Below are positions 27,938 to 38,748 of a DNA stretch of 64,000 nt, piece by piece (positions within the stretch are counted from its first letter, which is position 1; each line of letters begins with the position of its first letter). The stretch is taken from the NCBI GenBank assembly GCA_000827325.1, contig KN832897.1, forward strand, positions 124,001-188,000. Reading direction: 5' to 3'. The notes beneath the pieces are model-generated. The model made no database searches. It saw only the letters and a list, made by a program, of their open reading frames with translations, and was not told the DNA's origin. The DNA is from Oidiodendron maius Zn (lineage: Eukaryota; Ascomycota; Leotiomycetes; Myxotrichaceae). Both the position numbers and the translations under genes were made by a program.

Positions 27938-28347
27938 ATGGCTATAACCGGTCACTGTCTCTGTAAAGCTGTGACTTACAGCATCGACGCTGAAAATCCA
28001 AATGCCGTTGCCTATGACCATTGTGACGACTGCCAACGCTATACTGGTTCTACCTATGGCAAGTCTCCCGCCGCCGTTATCAACTGCTTTATATTCTTAC
28101 GCCTATATTAGCCCTCTTCGCTATATTTCCTAAGGACAAGGTCAGCATCATGGGGCCTACAAAGAGCTTTGTCATCAAGGGAGGCTCTGGCTTAGATGTC
28201 TCCCGCACCTTCTGTTCTGAGTGCGGTTCTGGGATCGCTCAGTCTCCCAATGCAGCGCCAGATATTATCGCTATGAATGGTGGCGGTTTGGAGAGCGCAT
28301 TCAAGAAGACGCTGAAGCCAGTGCATATTTTGACATCTGCGAACTAG
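27938..28347 (+). CDS. GFA-family (CENP-V/glutathione-dependent formaldehyde-activating-like) zinc protein
   Basis: Small zinc-binding protein, about 118 aa from exons 27938-28058 and 28112-28347. Zinc-ligand Cys are in place: C7 and C9 (GHCLCKAVTY), C29 and C32 (DHCDDCQRYTG), and CSECGS in exon 2. The intron joins in frame only with a GC donor (TATG|GCAAGT...TTAG), giving TGSTY-ALFAIFPKDKV. That is a regular GFA segment. The C-terminus (KPVHILTSAN) ends before the usual Trp-rich tail, so the protein is somewhat short; a lost 3' exon is possible. Members are annotated as S-hydroxymethyl-glutathione synthases, but for most fungal paralogues the activity is untested. Confidence 0.75.
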
Positions 28348-30406
28348 GGCTACGTGCTGACATGCGAATAATTAGGACACAGAGTTCTGGACTGACTCGA
28401 AACTTCCGTTCTGCAGTGAGAACCTGACCCATGCTTTTGCCCGCATGCCCCCTCCGCAATAATCAACTGTCTACAGCATATGAAGACGACTTGGTGAATA
28501 AGTAATTGGCATGCAGGCTGATCAAGATGATCTACGGAGTAGACTTTATAGCTGAGATTATGACTGGAAATGACTTAGTTAGTAATATATTCGAATTTGC
28601 TATTATATAGTCGCGGTAGGGACCTTTTTCGAAACGCATAATACCAGCTTGTGCAGAAACATGCTAGTTCTGCCAAAATTCCGTGTCGGAATTTACAGCA
28701 TCTAGAGGCTTTCTCTCCGTGGAGCGGATTAAGGGGATTTAACTACCGAGTTTAATATCAACGGGTGCTTTTAATACTCAAGGCTGGTTAGCTAAATTCA
28801 TTATTAACTTACAGACTGATTCACTTAACATATATCTAAGGCAGTGTACTATATAATAAAAGCATAGTATTTGATAAGCGGCAACGTATGAAATATTTCA
28901 ACTATTGGACTTTAGGAAAAGTAGTAGACTACTGGTCTATTAGAGACGGCATTAACTACGGGAGAGAAAAAGGTGCCTCGCTGCCATTAGAGAGCGATGG
29001 CTGGCTCAACATCTGCACAGTGACGGGGAGCTAGTAGATGATATAAGCAATGTGCTTCCTAGATCACGGGAATAGGGGGAGTAGTTGAAAGTCAAGAACA
29101 CGATGAGATACAACTGGCTAACTAATATATTAGGTTTTTTCCATTTATATTGTTCCCAGGATATTGCACAATTGAGGTGGTCTTAACTCCACCACCTCCA
29201 TAGTTCGGGATAGTGATCATTGTATTTTGGCAAAACAGGATGGCTCATAGCCGGATCATGTTCCCTATCCGAAAAAAATGGTTGAGGACAACGGCGCTAA
29301 GTCGTTGTAATGATATTACGTTTTCCACTACGAACTTTAGTGAAAACATTCAGGACCATAGAACAGGCGGTGCCGGGTTCCAATATCCCATGAAGGGCCA
29401 TGATTCTATTGCCCCTGAAAGGAAATTTGACCGTCAATTAACCTGCGTCCTGCGGACAAAGGAACGAGCCAGTTCCAATACAGCGATGTGAATTCCTACC
29501 AATTCCATATAACGTAGTATATGGGGATGGAGATAACCTACAGTATCGACTAGAAACGTAAAGTACAGCGGATTTTAGGAGAGAAAGATGGAGCAGGACG
29601 ACTGACGGCTGGGGTTATTGCCACTTCCTTCTTTAAGAACGTTTTTCATGGGCATTTGAACCATCAATAGAAGAGGATAGGTTTCACAATCGCTTCACTG
29701 CTTTCTAGAGTAATATTGAACAAGGCTAATCTTCACTATATCTTACATGCAGTGAGATCATTGACTATCCTGCCACCATCTTCATCGTCTCGCCGTCTCT
29801 GCCACTCGCCAAATGAGGTGTTCAACCCGAATATTTCTAACTCGCTGAACCCCATTTGTCTTACCCGATTCCGAAGTCTTGGGCAACGGTCAGGAACATA
29901 GCGGCACCGTGTTTCCTTTGTCAGTTGGCCATCTACCTTTCTTCGACGAACCAATCAAGTCTGCGAATATGGAATGGACTTCATCACCAGTTGAGTATTT
30001 GGACTCAAGTGTCTTCGATCCCTTTCAGAGCTCCCCACACACCTCATTATCACCGGCTGTAATTAATGAGAGTAACAAATATTTTGAGTTTCACTTTTAG
30101 TGACAGTTTCTCTTACAGAATTTAATATTCAAGCTCTATCCATTATATGGCCCAGATCAATGCTAAGTCCATCAACTGATCGCTATACTTGGGTAGGGGA
30201 ATGGTTTTCACTAACCATTAAAGATACAACTGTAAAAACTGCTCTTCTATATGGATCCTTCTCTCACAGAAAAGTGCGGCTACTTTCTGGGCACCGTGGA
30301 ACTTACCGCTGATGATAGATAAATTATTGCACTCTGTAATGTTTGTGAATCCAAGTCAATTGGAAACATCAATAAAGCAATTCACAATCCTATCCGGGCG
30401 ACTTTA
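28348..30406. other. Gene-poor region
   Basis: No gene supported. Two overlapping short frames at 29716-30100 (one containing SSPVEYLDSSVFDPFQSSPH) resemble the disordered part of a regulator, but no DNA-binding motif is present. 29213-29491 is an unassigned 92-codon frame. GC content is low throughout. Confidence 0.35.
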
Positions 30407-30503
30407 TCTTGATCAGAGGCAGTATAGGTGCACAGGTCGTAGTCAGGAATCAAGGTGAAACTCAGTTATATTGGCTATTGAGTGATGCAGAGACAACTGA
30501 GGG
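30407..30503 (+). mobile_element. Truncated LTR copy
   Basis: About 97 bp matching the 5' part of the LTR family (TCTTGATCAGAGG... through GTGCACAGGTCGTAGTCAGG... to GAGACAACTGAGG), after which similarity stops. 5' end only. Confidence 0.65.
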
Positions 30504-32610
30504 GTTTAGACTACAGAACACAACGCTTATTATATGCCTGCTTATGTGGCAACATGCGTAAGCCATTACGACTATACAGTCGTATGCTATTGCGTATATT
30601 GCCACTAATCCTGAGATATCGTGACATATGTACTTGAAGCCCTAGTCAATACTTTAGATGCGGTAATATTAATAATTTTATGCATAGTGATGGTGACCAA
30701 CAAGTCGACAAAATCCATGTCACAACAAGTCATGATCTCAAAATTTCAAGCACAACTCCGGAGCTTGGAGTGGTTTGATGTTTATGGCTTATTGCCAAAT
30801 CGAGTCCATCAAGCCGGTATGAATCAAATCATAACTTTGAAGCGAGGACTAGAAAAGATTAAGCTTACAAGGCTCGCTGCAATGATTTCCTAGTAATGAT
30901 ATCATCATTGAGTCCAAAAGGTTACTAATGATATATTTCAATTCATGGTGCTAGCATTCTAGCTAGCAGCCAGCCTTGTCGCCTCACAAATTTCCATTTG
31001 TTTCCCTCTATGACAAGAAATTCAGGCTACAGAATATTAAGTCATCTCGGTCCGCGGTTGATTCTCAGCTGGATCTGTCTTGTCTACGTATGTGACAAGC
31101 GATATTAGATGTATTGCGGGCTATGAGAGCGTATGCCATAAAGATTTAGATACATAGAAAACGATCTCCAAAAAAATCTTTATTGACTGTAGAGGCATAT
31201 CACGGAGGGGCGCCGCTTGGCATTGATATTCTATCCAAGGCGACATTTATTCCTCCTCTAAGTCATACGGACGGAGTATTGTATCTACCAGCTAAAATTC
31301 ATATCACGTAACGATAGTTCTCGCTCTACTAAGATACTGAAGCCAAAGATACGGGACATCAATTTATCACGGATGGCACACCTCCCAAAGAGAAGGGAAA
31401 GCAATATGACCGCTTTGCATTTCTTGGTGATACGGAGATCTGTCTCTAGAAAAATATACCGAGAATGCCTCAACAGTTCTGTTAGAGCACAATCCGTCTT
31501 GCAGGATAGCAACTGTTGATGACAGATGCTGGGAAACGCCGCTCTTGGCTAAATTTTCTAGTGTATGCACTAGCAAGCTATCTTTGAATTTCATTTAAAC
31601 AGTCAGTACAATTCTGATAATTCGAGATAATAGAGACAGCGGGTGCAAAATAAGGCCTCTCAAAGTACTTACAGAGAACGTCAACACCATTTAATTGAGT
31701 GCCTAGAGTCCCAATTAAAGTTATACCAAGCTCGCCATATCTTAATGGTGCAATTAAACGAACAATAGCTAAGCCCCGTTCACTGATTTCATCAAGAAGT
31801 CGCTAATCCAAAAGGAATATTAGCGCTAATATGGCCTACAACAAGAGTGTTAAATTCAGATCAATCGTATGAATTCAATTGGTAGGAGGATAGTTCCATT
31901 GATTAGGATCTTATTCAACTGCTCCTTGGTAATATTGGAGGTGGGAATACGGACGATACTACCTGGAGCAATTTGTTTTTTCAACTTCTCAAGGCAGGTT
32001 AGCATCTGGTGTTATTTTCCTTCGTATATATCTTCTTTATAGCTACGGATAGAGTGCGACGTTGCCAAAACCCAGATAAACTATAATTATTACTTTTCAG
32101 ACTTTTACTTAAATTTGCCAATAAAAGAGACAGAAACTCATAGAGGCATTTCATTTTCCGGGTAGACTAAATAACAATTAGAGATAGACAGTGTCTAGAT
32201 CATACTCATTACCATGAAAGATATAAGCCACAACATCAACGAATCTCATATACACACCCTTGGTTTTGATTCCTCCACGTTTTCCTATTGGTGAAATCAG
32301 ATCACCATGTTGAAGCTAAACAGATCTAATAGGTTTACCGTTACACTTCCCTGATGGGTTACATGGCCATCGAAGGCCCTTCCAATCCGAGGTGACTCGT
32401 ACATTTACCAACGTATTGACAGATAGGACAGTAAATCATAGCCCTATAACTCAGCTTGTGTCAGGGGCCTAATCATACAGAGTGAAAGAGACGACCACTT
32501 GATATCTTTGATCGGATATTGATATATATAATAGGATACTAAAAGGTTGAAGGGACCTCACTGGTAGGTTACCTAAGGTTGGAAGTAATAAAGCATTATT
32601 ATTATTAATA
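30504..32610. other. Decayed coding-like sequence, unidentified
   Basis: 30621-30893 (+) is a 90-codon frame starting with a hydrophobic helix and ending RVHQAGMNQIITLKRGLEKI; no family recognised. On the minus strand at 32010-31285 several adjacent frames look protein-like (LEKLKKQIAPGSIVRIPTSN; RGLAIVRLIAPLRYGELGI; TKKCKAVILLSLLFGRCAI) but are separated by stops. They probably come from one broken gene whose identity I cannot name. The last 200 bp are AT-rich and end in (ATT)n where the MULE is inserted. Confidence 0.35.
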
Positions 32611-35039
32611 GGGACCAGCTAAATCGCTGCAGGACTTAGCTAAATCGCTGCAACCTTTCCTCTTCGGGGCAAATGACTCAGCACACCTAAAATACCTGCG
32701 CCACAGTACTTTTTTCTCCGCGATTGCATATACCCCTTATGCTCAATATATTAAAACTACCTAAATACCAGTGTCTACCTCAATACAGTCAAAAACCTCG
32801 CCCTCAATAAGTGATATAGCTGCAGTTGCAGGATCCACTAGACTTTCTGGCTGATATATTGATGATATACCATGCATATATCCTCTCTCTGCTTGAGTTC
32901 CTGCAATATACATATCCTGGTGGCCGTTTTGAAGCCGAAATAGCCCTGAATTGACAAGATAAAGAGGCTCCTGCAGTGTATTAAGGGCAGGAGGTGCTGA
33001 ACTAGAAGGGATCTCAAAGGCAGAAGGCTCTCGGAGTGTGCTAGTAGGCCGTACAACGCCACCTAATGCACCGCATAGGCGTCCTCGACCACGAACTGGT
33101 AGAGGGTTCAAAACAGGTAAAGGGTATAATATAGACTGCCCTAAAAGAGCACCTGGTTCTGGCCTAGTAATGTGCCAATAAGGATATATATCTTCAAGCC
33201 GAATCACACTAACTTCTTGCCTTCTTTCCTAGATTATATGGTAGCAGGGTAACCCAATTGACTGCTGAATTGAGCAGCTACAGCTAGAAGGAGGCGGCCC
33301 ACTCTTAGGAAGCTTTATATACTCTCGAACAAGCTTCTGGAGAGCGTAGCCATGAACCTGCTGTAATATAGCAGCAAACAGAGGGATATTAATATTATGT
33401 TTAGGCCGAATTAGCTGCTGAGCAACATTTGACTCAAGGCTTGTATATTGAGCAATCCAGAAGTTCTTGAGCTTATTAAATACACCTCTTAGATCACTAT
33501 GGCTATGTTGAAGGTAGCTCTTAAGAGTGGTATAGCAGCCCTCAATTGGACTAGTTACAGTGATCCCGAAGTAGAGGCGGTAGTTGATATAGCAGGCAAC
33601 TAGAGCCTCCTTCTATATTAGCCAGGTATCTGTACAATATTTTATTGCAGCTGTAGGGTATTTAGCCTGCATTTCTGACAACCGCTGGAGGTATATTGAC
33701 TCTAAAGGGCTGCTAAGGAGCCTGTTCCAGCTGCTTAAAAAGTCCTGAAACTGAGGGTATTATACAGGACAGCCATTAACCTATATCGGACCTGGAAAAT
33801 ATTGTTTTGTCTTGGCTAATATATTCATATTAACATGCCAGCGGTAAAGGAGGTGCTGAGAGGAAGGGAGCCATATATTTAAGCTCTTTATTAAAGCCAG
33901 CTTTTGATCTGTAACGATTGATACTGGCTCTTCAATTGAGTTCTGAGCCATTATATTACGTATATAATTAAGAGCCCAGTTATAGTCTGCCTCTGTCTCC
34001 CGTCTTAAAAAGACTAACCCAACCTGTATCACCTTATTAGCACCAGAAATGGCACAGATATTTAGTAGCGCCATGTTGAATCGGTTTGTTTTATATGTAC
34101 AATCGAGGAGTAAGACATCAGGGTGCTGCTTCCAAAGGCGAGTGGCAGTGGGGTATATAAAGGCTAGTCGTTCTAGAGGGCCGCTTTCAGGGAAGTGTTC
34201 AGGCTGGAAGTCGGTGGTTTCAAGCTCCTTTATAGAGTATATAGGTTAGTAGAGTAGTCAAATAGTGTAGATATCTTATATCTAAAAGCCACTGGATTGG
34301 AGTCCTTCCACTCAATTCAGTAAGCCTAGCTTCCTGTATAACGTTGCTTATATCCTTTATAATAAGGGGTATATCAGGCGTTGCATTCCGGAGGATTGTT
34401 AGGATTTGACTGGGGTTTAGACCTGACTGTGCTAAGATACCTATCTGGGTACGAATCTCAGGTGTAAGTGTATTGCTTCTATATACTGAATGGGCTGTAA
34501 TATATATAGAAGCAGCATGGTTGTATACTCCTTCAAGAACCTTGAGCATCCAGTTGCCTGAAATATGGTCCAGTCGCAATTCCACTAACATTAAGCACCC
34601 ATATATCTTTGAGCCAGTAGCTTTGTGTTGCTTAGACTTATCTACAGCTGGATCTTTACCCTTTGGGTCATATTTACCAGCACGATCACAGGTAAATACT
34701 ACCCTATTGCTCCTTTTTTCATGCTTTTTGAAGGCATATCCCTGCTCTTTTGCATGTAGCTGGATCGCTATAAATACAGCCTCTGGATCAGGGTAAATAG
34801 CCTCAGGTGGTGGTAGAAGGGGCATTGCACTAGTAAGAGTAACAGGGTGTGGTCGAATGTTGTAGTGGTTGCAGAAGGTAGTGAAAAAATAAGATTGATG
34901 GTACTGAGCATAAGGGGTACATGCAATCGCGCAGAAAAAAGTACTGTGGCGCAGGTATTTTAGGTGTGCTGAGTCATTTGCCCCGAAGAGGAAAGGTTGC
35001 AGCGATTTAGCTAAGTCCTGCAGCGATTTAGCTGGTCCC
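32611..35039 (-). mobile_element. Mutator-like DNA transposon (MULE) with about 136-bp terminal inverted repeats
   Basis: Left end GGGACCAGCTAAATCGCTGC at 32611 is mirrored by the right end finishing GATTTAGCTGGTCCC at 35039. The inverted repeats extend inward about 136 bp (32611-32746 and 34904-35039) with few differences, through the segment ATAAGGGGTA/TACCCCTTAT. Long TIRs plus a MULE-type transposase reading on the minus strand define the class. It is inserted in an (ATT)n tract, so the 9-bp target duplication cannot be read unambiguously. Total about 2.4 kb. Confidence 0.9.
32761..34825 (-). pseudogene. MULE transposase, broken by stops and frameshifts
   Basis: Reading from 34825 down: an N-terminal FAR1-like DNA-binding region (VFTCDRAGKYD, then NHAASIYITAHSVYR); a frameshift near 34240; the MULE catalytic core with the first Asp in VLLLDCTYKTNRFN, a second in SIVTDQKLALIKSL, the LLYRWHVNMNI segment, and a Glu in SPIEGCYTTLKSYL; then a low-complexity C-terminus to 32761. 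In-frame TAG or TAA codons occur after YFPGPI, in the following region, after DTWLI and before the C-terminal frame. Most would be restored by a single T-to-C change, as expected of RIP-type C-to-T mutation. No active copy is implied. Confidence 0.85.

Positions 35040-35088
<49 letters not shown>
35040..35088. repeat. (ATT)n microsatellite
   Basis: About 48 bp of uninterrupted TTA/ATT triplets directly right of the MULE; a shorter run lies directly left of it (about 32594-32610), so the transposon is inserted in the tract. Confidence 0.9.
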
Positions 35089-35602
35089 TGCTCTCTGTAA
35101 TGGCTTAGTGCTGCAGTACTTCTACATAATAACATCCTATATACAAAGGCTAACGCAACCTCGGAAGAATCCTCACTGATATACATACCCCCTTATAATA
35201 CAGGCCATAATCGGGAGGCCTAGATAAACTCGTCCAGTGGCAACCCTGACCCAAAGTTCCTCCTTCTCCCTGGGATCAGACCACTGTCCTGCCTCTGGTG
35301 CCCAGCCTTGTCTCTCAGTCAGTTCTATTCCTAGACGGCCATTAGGGGCTAGTCGCTTCGCTACTTGATTAGTTGCGGTTATAGGGCCCTATCACCCTAG
35401 TCTCAAGCTCTTTGGTCGCGTATCAATGATTTGGTCTTTGTCGCTTCTAGAGGCTCACCCCTCTAGAAAGGTTTTGCCCAGGTTCTCGGTTAGGCGACCG
35501 CTGCTGTAGTATCCGGGAGCAGAATTCGGGTTCAAGCTAGGCCTAGGGGGAGCAGTCCTAGGTGAACTAGCTAGTCATCTTCTGGGAGGCGACAGAAGGG
35601 GC

Positions 35603-35721
35603 GCCTAGAGCTGGACTTGAACCAACATCCCTCACTTACTACATCCTAGCAAGGGGGGCGAGACTCGTTAGTCGCGACGACTTTTGGGACCCGAGGTGCA
35701 AGACCACTGCGCCATCCAGGC
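35603..35721 (-). tRNA. tRNA-like sequence (degenerate tRNA or SINE head)
   Basis: On the minus strand the ends GCCTGGA and TCTAGGC form a 7-bp acceptor-like stem (one G-T). TGGCGCAGTGG matches the Pol III A box and GGTTCAAGTCC the B box, with a T-stem GTTGG/CCAGC. The span is 119 nt, too long for a plain tRNA; an internal hairpin AGTCG-TCG-CGACT could be an intron or an insertion. The D-stem has a mismatch and no clear anticodon arm can be drawn. The roughly 500 bp between it and the (ATT)n tract is unassigned, which would suit a SINE body with a triplet tail. I am not sure it is a working tRNA. Confidence 0.35.
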
Positions 35722-35962
35722 AGTAATAAAGTATATTTAACCCTAAAAAATATCAAGAAAAGACTAAACTCTGCTGTCCCTGAAAAGAAGGCCAGCCCCT
35801 TTATATACAGTTAAAGTCTGATTATATAACCTAAACGCATGCCATATAGGAACTAGTGACCTTCCCATGACTCCCCATTAAGTTACCTGACAGGATACAA
35901 CTGAAGTAAATACTAACCATTAGTTAGAGGTTTAATGGTACTGAACAGTAAAGGTATATAAG

Positions 35963-36077
35963 ATCACGAAGAAAAGGTACCGTGGCGTATGTACATGTGA
36001 TGCGCCGAGTCATTGGGTCTTAATACAGAAGGCGGCTCGGATTTAGCTAAGTCTGACCTGGATTTAGCTGGTCCCTA
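35963..36077. mobile_element. Solo MULE terminal inverted repeat
   Basis: Ends GGATTTAGCTGGTCCC and shares the spaced blocks of the complete MULE's right TIR (a GTGGCG block, GCCGAGTCATT, then two GATTTAGCT blocks). No partner TIR or transposase is found nearby, so this is an end left by another copy. Confidence 0.65.
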
Positions 36078-36659
36078 AAATATTTCTATAATGGCTATAT
36101 GGAACCTTGACGATACAACGACGAATTGAAAAGCTGTGTGTATATAAATATATGAGCTGCGTTAGTGACCCGGCCAGGGGTGAGCTCTCTTTAGGAACGC
36201 TTATTCAGCCAGTTCAGTTATTATTCCCACACACAATGATAAGAAGTGGCATTGCTTCGGCAGGGCAGTGGCCTGGAGTTTAGATAAGCCGAACGTCCAT
36301 TTAGCATAGGAAGGATATCAAATAGTTTCAAATGTGGACGACTCTGGAAAGCAAACCCCTGGGTACACTAAGCTGTTATAACTAGCTAGTCACTAGCTTT
36401 GTGTTTCATTTGCTATAAGCGGAAACATTTTACAAGTTAAACGCTATCAATACAACGCTATTTAGAATCGCATCAGTCAGCAATCGCCACTGGCCCTCGG
36501 AATAACTCGCTTAATATGATTACGTGATTGCACGCGCCACCTAACATTCTAGACCGCAGGCACTCTGTCATCGCCCAAACGGGACGTAGGGCAGATCAAA
36601 TGCTTTATAGCCGTTCGCCGCGGAGGTGGACTAGATAGCTTCATACAGAAGACCTTTTA

Positions 36660-37838
36660 GTGTTACTGAGTCACAACAGGATAACAATGACGACGCCAGG
36701 ATGTACTCATATTTCATGGCAGAATCAAACCAGTCAGATCCGTGAATTGACCAGTTATATCAATTTCCTAGAGGCAAAACTCTCATATCTTCAACGCCAT
36801 CACGAGCATTGCGATACATGGATAGCTGGACCTCCCCCGGCAGGTGTAAATTTGCCATATCTCCCGCCCGACATTGTTGTTGCTAGTGACGAAGCCGATA
36901 ACGAGTGTAATGGTAGTCACATTCGCCAAGCGATGACAGTCACAACCACACGGGTATCTCAAAAACGACTTGAAGGCAAACCCCGCTGGAAGCAGATCGT
37001 TGATCAGATGACTAAAGGGTGGGATAATCCTAGCAGCTGGAGCGAAAAAAGGGTAGACGTGGGACTTGACTCGGTCGAGCAGAACAAGTTCGCCCTAACA
37101 GCCATACTGGGCTTGAAGAAAGACCTTCCTCTCCACCTTGCAAGAGATGGGTCTAGTACAACAGTATCAGGAGACAGTATCGGTGATGCGACAAATATTC
37201 TGGTAACATCGGCTCGCCAATACGCTCTGGACTCCAAAGCCCGTGAAAGAAAGCCCGGCCTTGTTGCGCAGGTACACGTCTTCCGCGAACTAGTCTTCAT
37301 ATCCTTGTGTGTTGTCATGGAGCATGAGGGTCTTCCAATTGAGACCATCGACAGTCTAATGCGAATTTGCATATCAAACTCTGGAGCAGCAAATTTATAT
37401 CGCTTGAGGCGTGGTGCTCTCTGGGTTAACCGTGTAATTTCCGGTACTATGATAAGGAAACTAGGCTGGGGTCATAGTTCGACAGAGTTTTTTGTCCTCG
37501 GTAGGGAATCAATCTTTCTAGTTCTATATGGAAATCAACTGGCTGACCTATATTCTACAGCCGGTCGACCAGTTTCCCAATATGGCCTGCTGTGGGAAGC
37601 CTGTGTGCATTCCTTCCCATATTTCAGAGATCAACTTGTCCATATCAGCCGTATAGTTGAAACCCCAGTCGTTGAGCCGGATTGGATTCCTTTCTCGATA
37701 CCGCTTATCATCAAACAGCTCGTTGGCAATGCATTAAGGTACATCCATACATATTTCTTCTTTCCTAAGCTGCTACTAACTCTTAAAAGCCTAGAACAAA
37801 TATGCCTTGCTTTGGATTACAGTATAGATATGGTCTAA
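36660..37838 (+). CDS. Conserved-looking hypothetical protein, 392 aa
   Basis: Long uninterrupted frame with no recognised family. Start is probably the second Met (MTTPGCTHISW, residue 10). Residues 20-50 form an amphipathic coiled-coil-like helix (IRELTSYINFLEAKLSYLQRHHEH). The rest is mixed alpha/beta, containing HVFRELVFISLCVVMEHEGLP and a C-terminal hydrophobic stretch (YIHTYFFFPKLLLTLKSLEQICLAL). No catalytic motif, signal peptide or DNA-binding motif seen. The reading frame is clean and its codon usage is coding-like, so it is probably a real gene. It is isolated among mobile elements; its 3' end lies 97 bp before a solo LTR. A regulator-like role would be a guess. Confidence 0.6.
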   Translation: MLLSHNRITMTTPGCTHISWQNQTSQIRELTSYINFLEAKLSYLQRHHEHCDTWIAGPPPAGVNLPYLPPDIVVASDEADNECNGSHIRQAMTVTTTRVSQKRLEGKPRWKQIVDQMTKGWDNPSSWSEKRVDVGLDSVEQNKFALTAILGLKKDLPLHLARDGSSTTVSGDSIGDATNILVTSARQYALDSKARERKPGLVAQVHVFRELVFISLCVVMEHEGLPIETIDSLMRICISNSGAANLYRLRRGALWVNRVISGTMIRKLGWGHSSTEFFVLGRESIFLVLYGNQLADLYSTAGRPVSQYGLLWEACVHSFPYFRDQLVHISRIVETPVVEPDWIPFSIPLIIKQLVGNALRYIHTYFFFPKLLLTLKSLEQICLALDYSIDMV

Positions 37839-37934
37839 GTGATAAATATAGCAATGCGACTGTATTTTAAAGCGCAATACTGGTTACTTTCTGTGAGAGG
37901 GGTTATAGTTGAAGCTATATTAAAGAGTCGGGCT

Positions 37935-38190
37935 TCTTGAACTGAGGTCACATAGTGCACAGGTCGTAGTCAGGAATCAAGGTGAAACTCAGTGTTATAA
38001 TGAGTGATGCAGAGACAACTAAAGTAAGAAGAGATTCAGGAGAACTAGAGCCTTTTATGCTCAACACTATACACTCAATTGAGTCACCAAATAGGCTCCC
38101 ACTTAGTCACCCTATAGGCACCAGTGGGCAGCCTAGTAGGCAGCTGTATCGCATGTGTAGATATGCTTGAAGCCTTATACCAGCTCAACA
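37935..38190 (+). mobile_element. Solo LTR with perfect 5-bp target duplication
   Basis: 256 bp from TCTTGAACTGAGG to CAGCTCAACA, flanked by GGGCT on both sides (37930-37934 and 38191-38195). The same family as 4912-5174, from which it differs at scattered positions, many of them C/T or G/A. Confidence 0.85.
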
Positions 38191-38748
38191 GGGCTTATAA
38201 CCTATTAAAGTTTACAGGCAATATAGCACTAAACTCAATATAGCTACAACTGCTAAAGATTGGTGAGATCTCTACAGATATTACATGCAGAAGGATAAAC
38301 TGTAAATACAGCTATAGAGGACGTGTAAGTGCCTCAATTAATTGAGGGATATTACCTTCTAGCTTGGGAGTTTACATTCTTCTAGGGTTGGGATTCAACC
38401 CACCGGATTGGGTACCAATTATATAAGCAATCTCTGACAAGACGAGCTTCGGTACAGCCGTCTGAGGTATGTGGCCCTCCTACGGAAACCACTGGATTTG
38501 TTGGGCGGGGAATGCTTAGGCAGTTAGTGATTAAGTCTTGTAAGGGTAACATTATTACAAAGATAGATGGGTGTATCAAAAGAGGCTAAACCATAATATA
38601 TTGAATACGATTCACAATCAAGCTAGATTTGACTCGGATTGACTAGTCACAAGTAAGGAATCCGGTGGAGTTGTAGGGTCTAGCAGACTGAGTAAAGTCG
38701 CGGAATGTGGCCCCGTGTAGCGCTTATAGTTAATAGGAATCTAGAATT
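38191..38748. other. Intergenic, nothing recognised
   Basis: Spacer between the solo LTR and the downstream end of the dimeric-barrel gene. Short frames only. Confidence 0.35.

Noticed and set aside
31285-31594. Naming the protein-like debris as a specific enzyme
   Set aside because: Fragments look coding, but I could not match them to any family with confidence.
35041-35088. CRISPR-like direct repeat
   Set aside because: It is a plain (ATT)n microsatellite in a eukaryotic genome, with no spacers.
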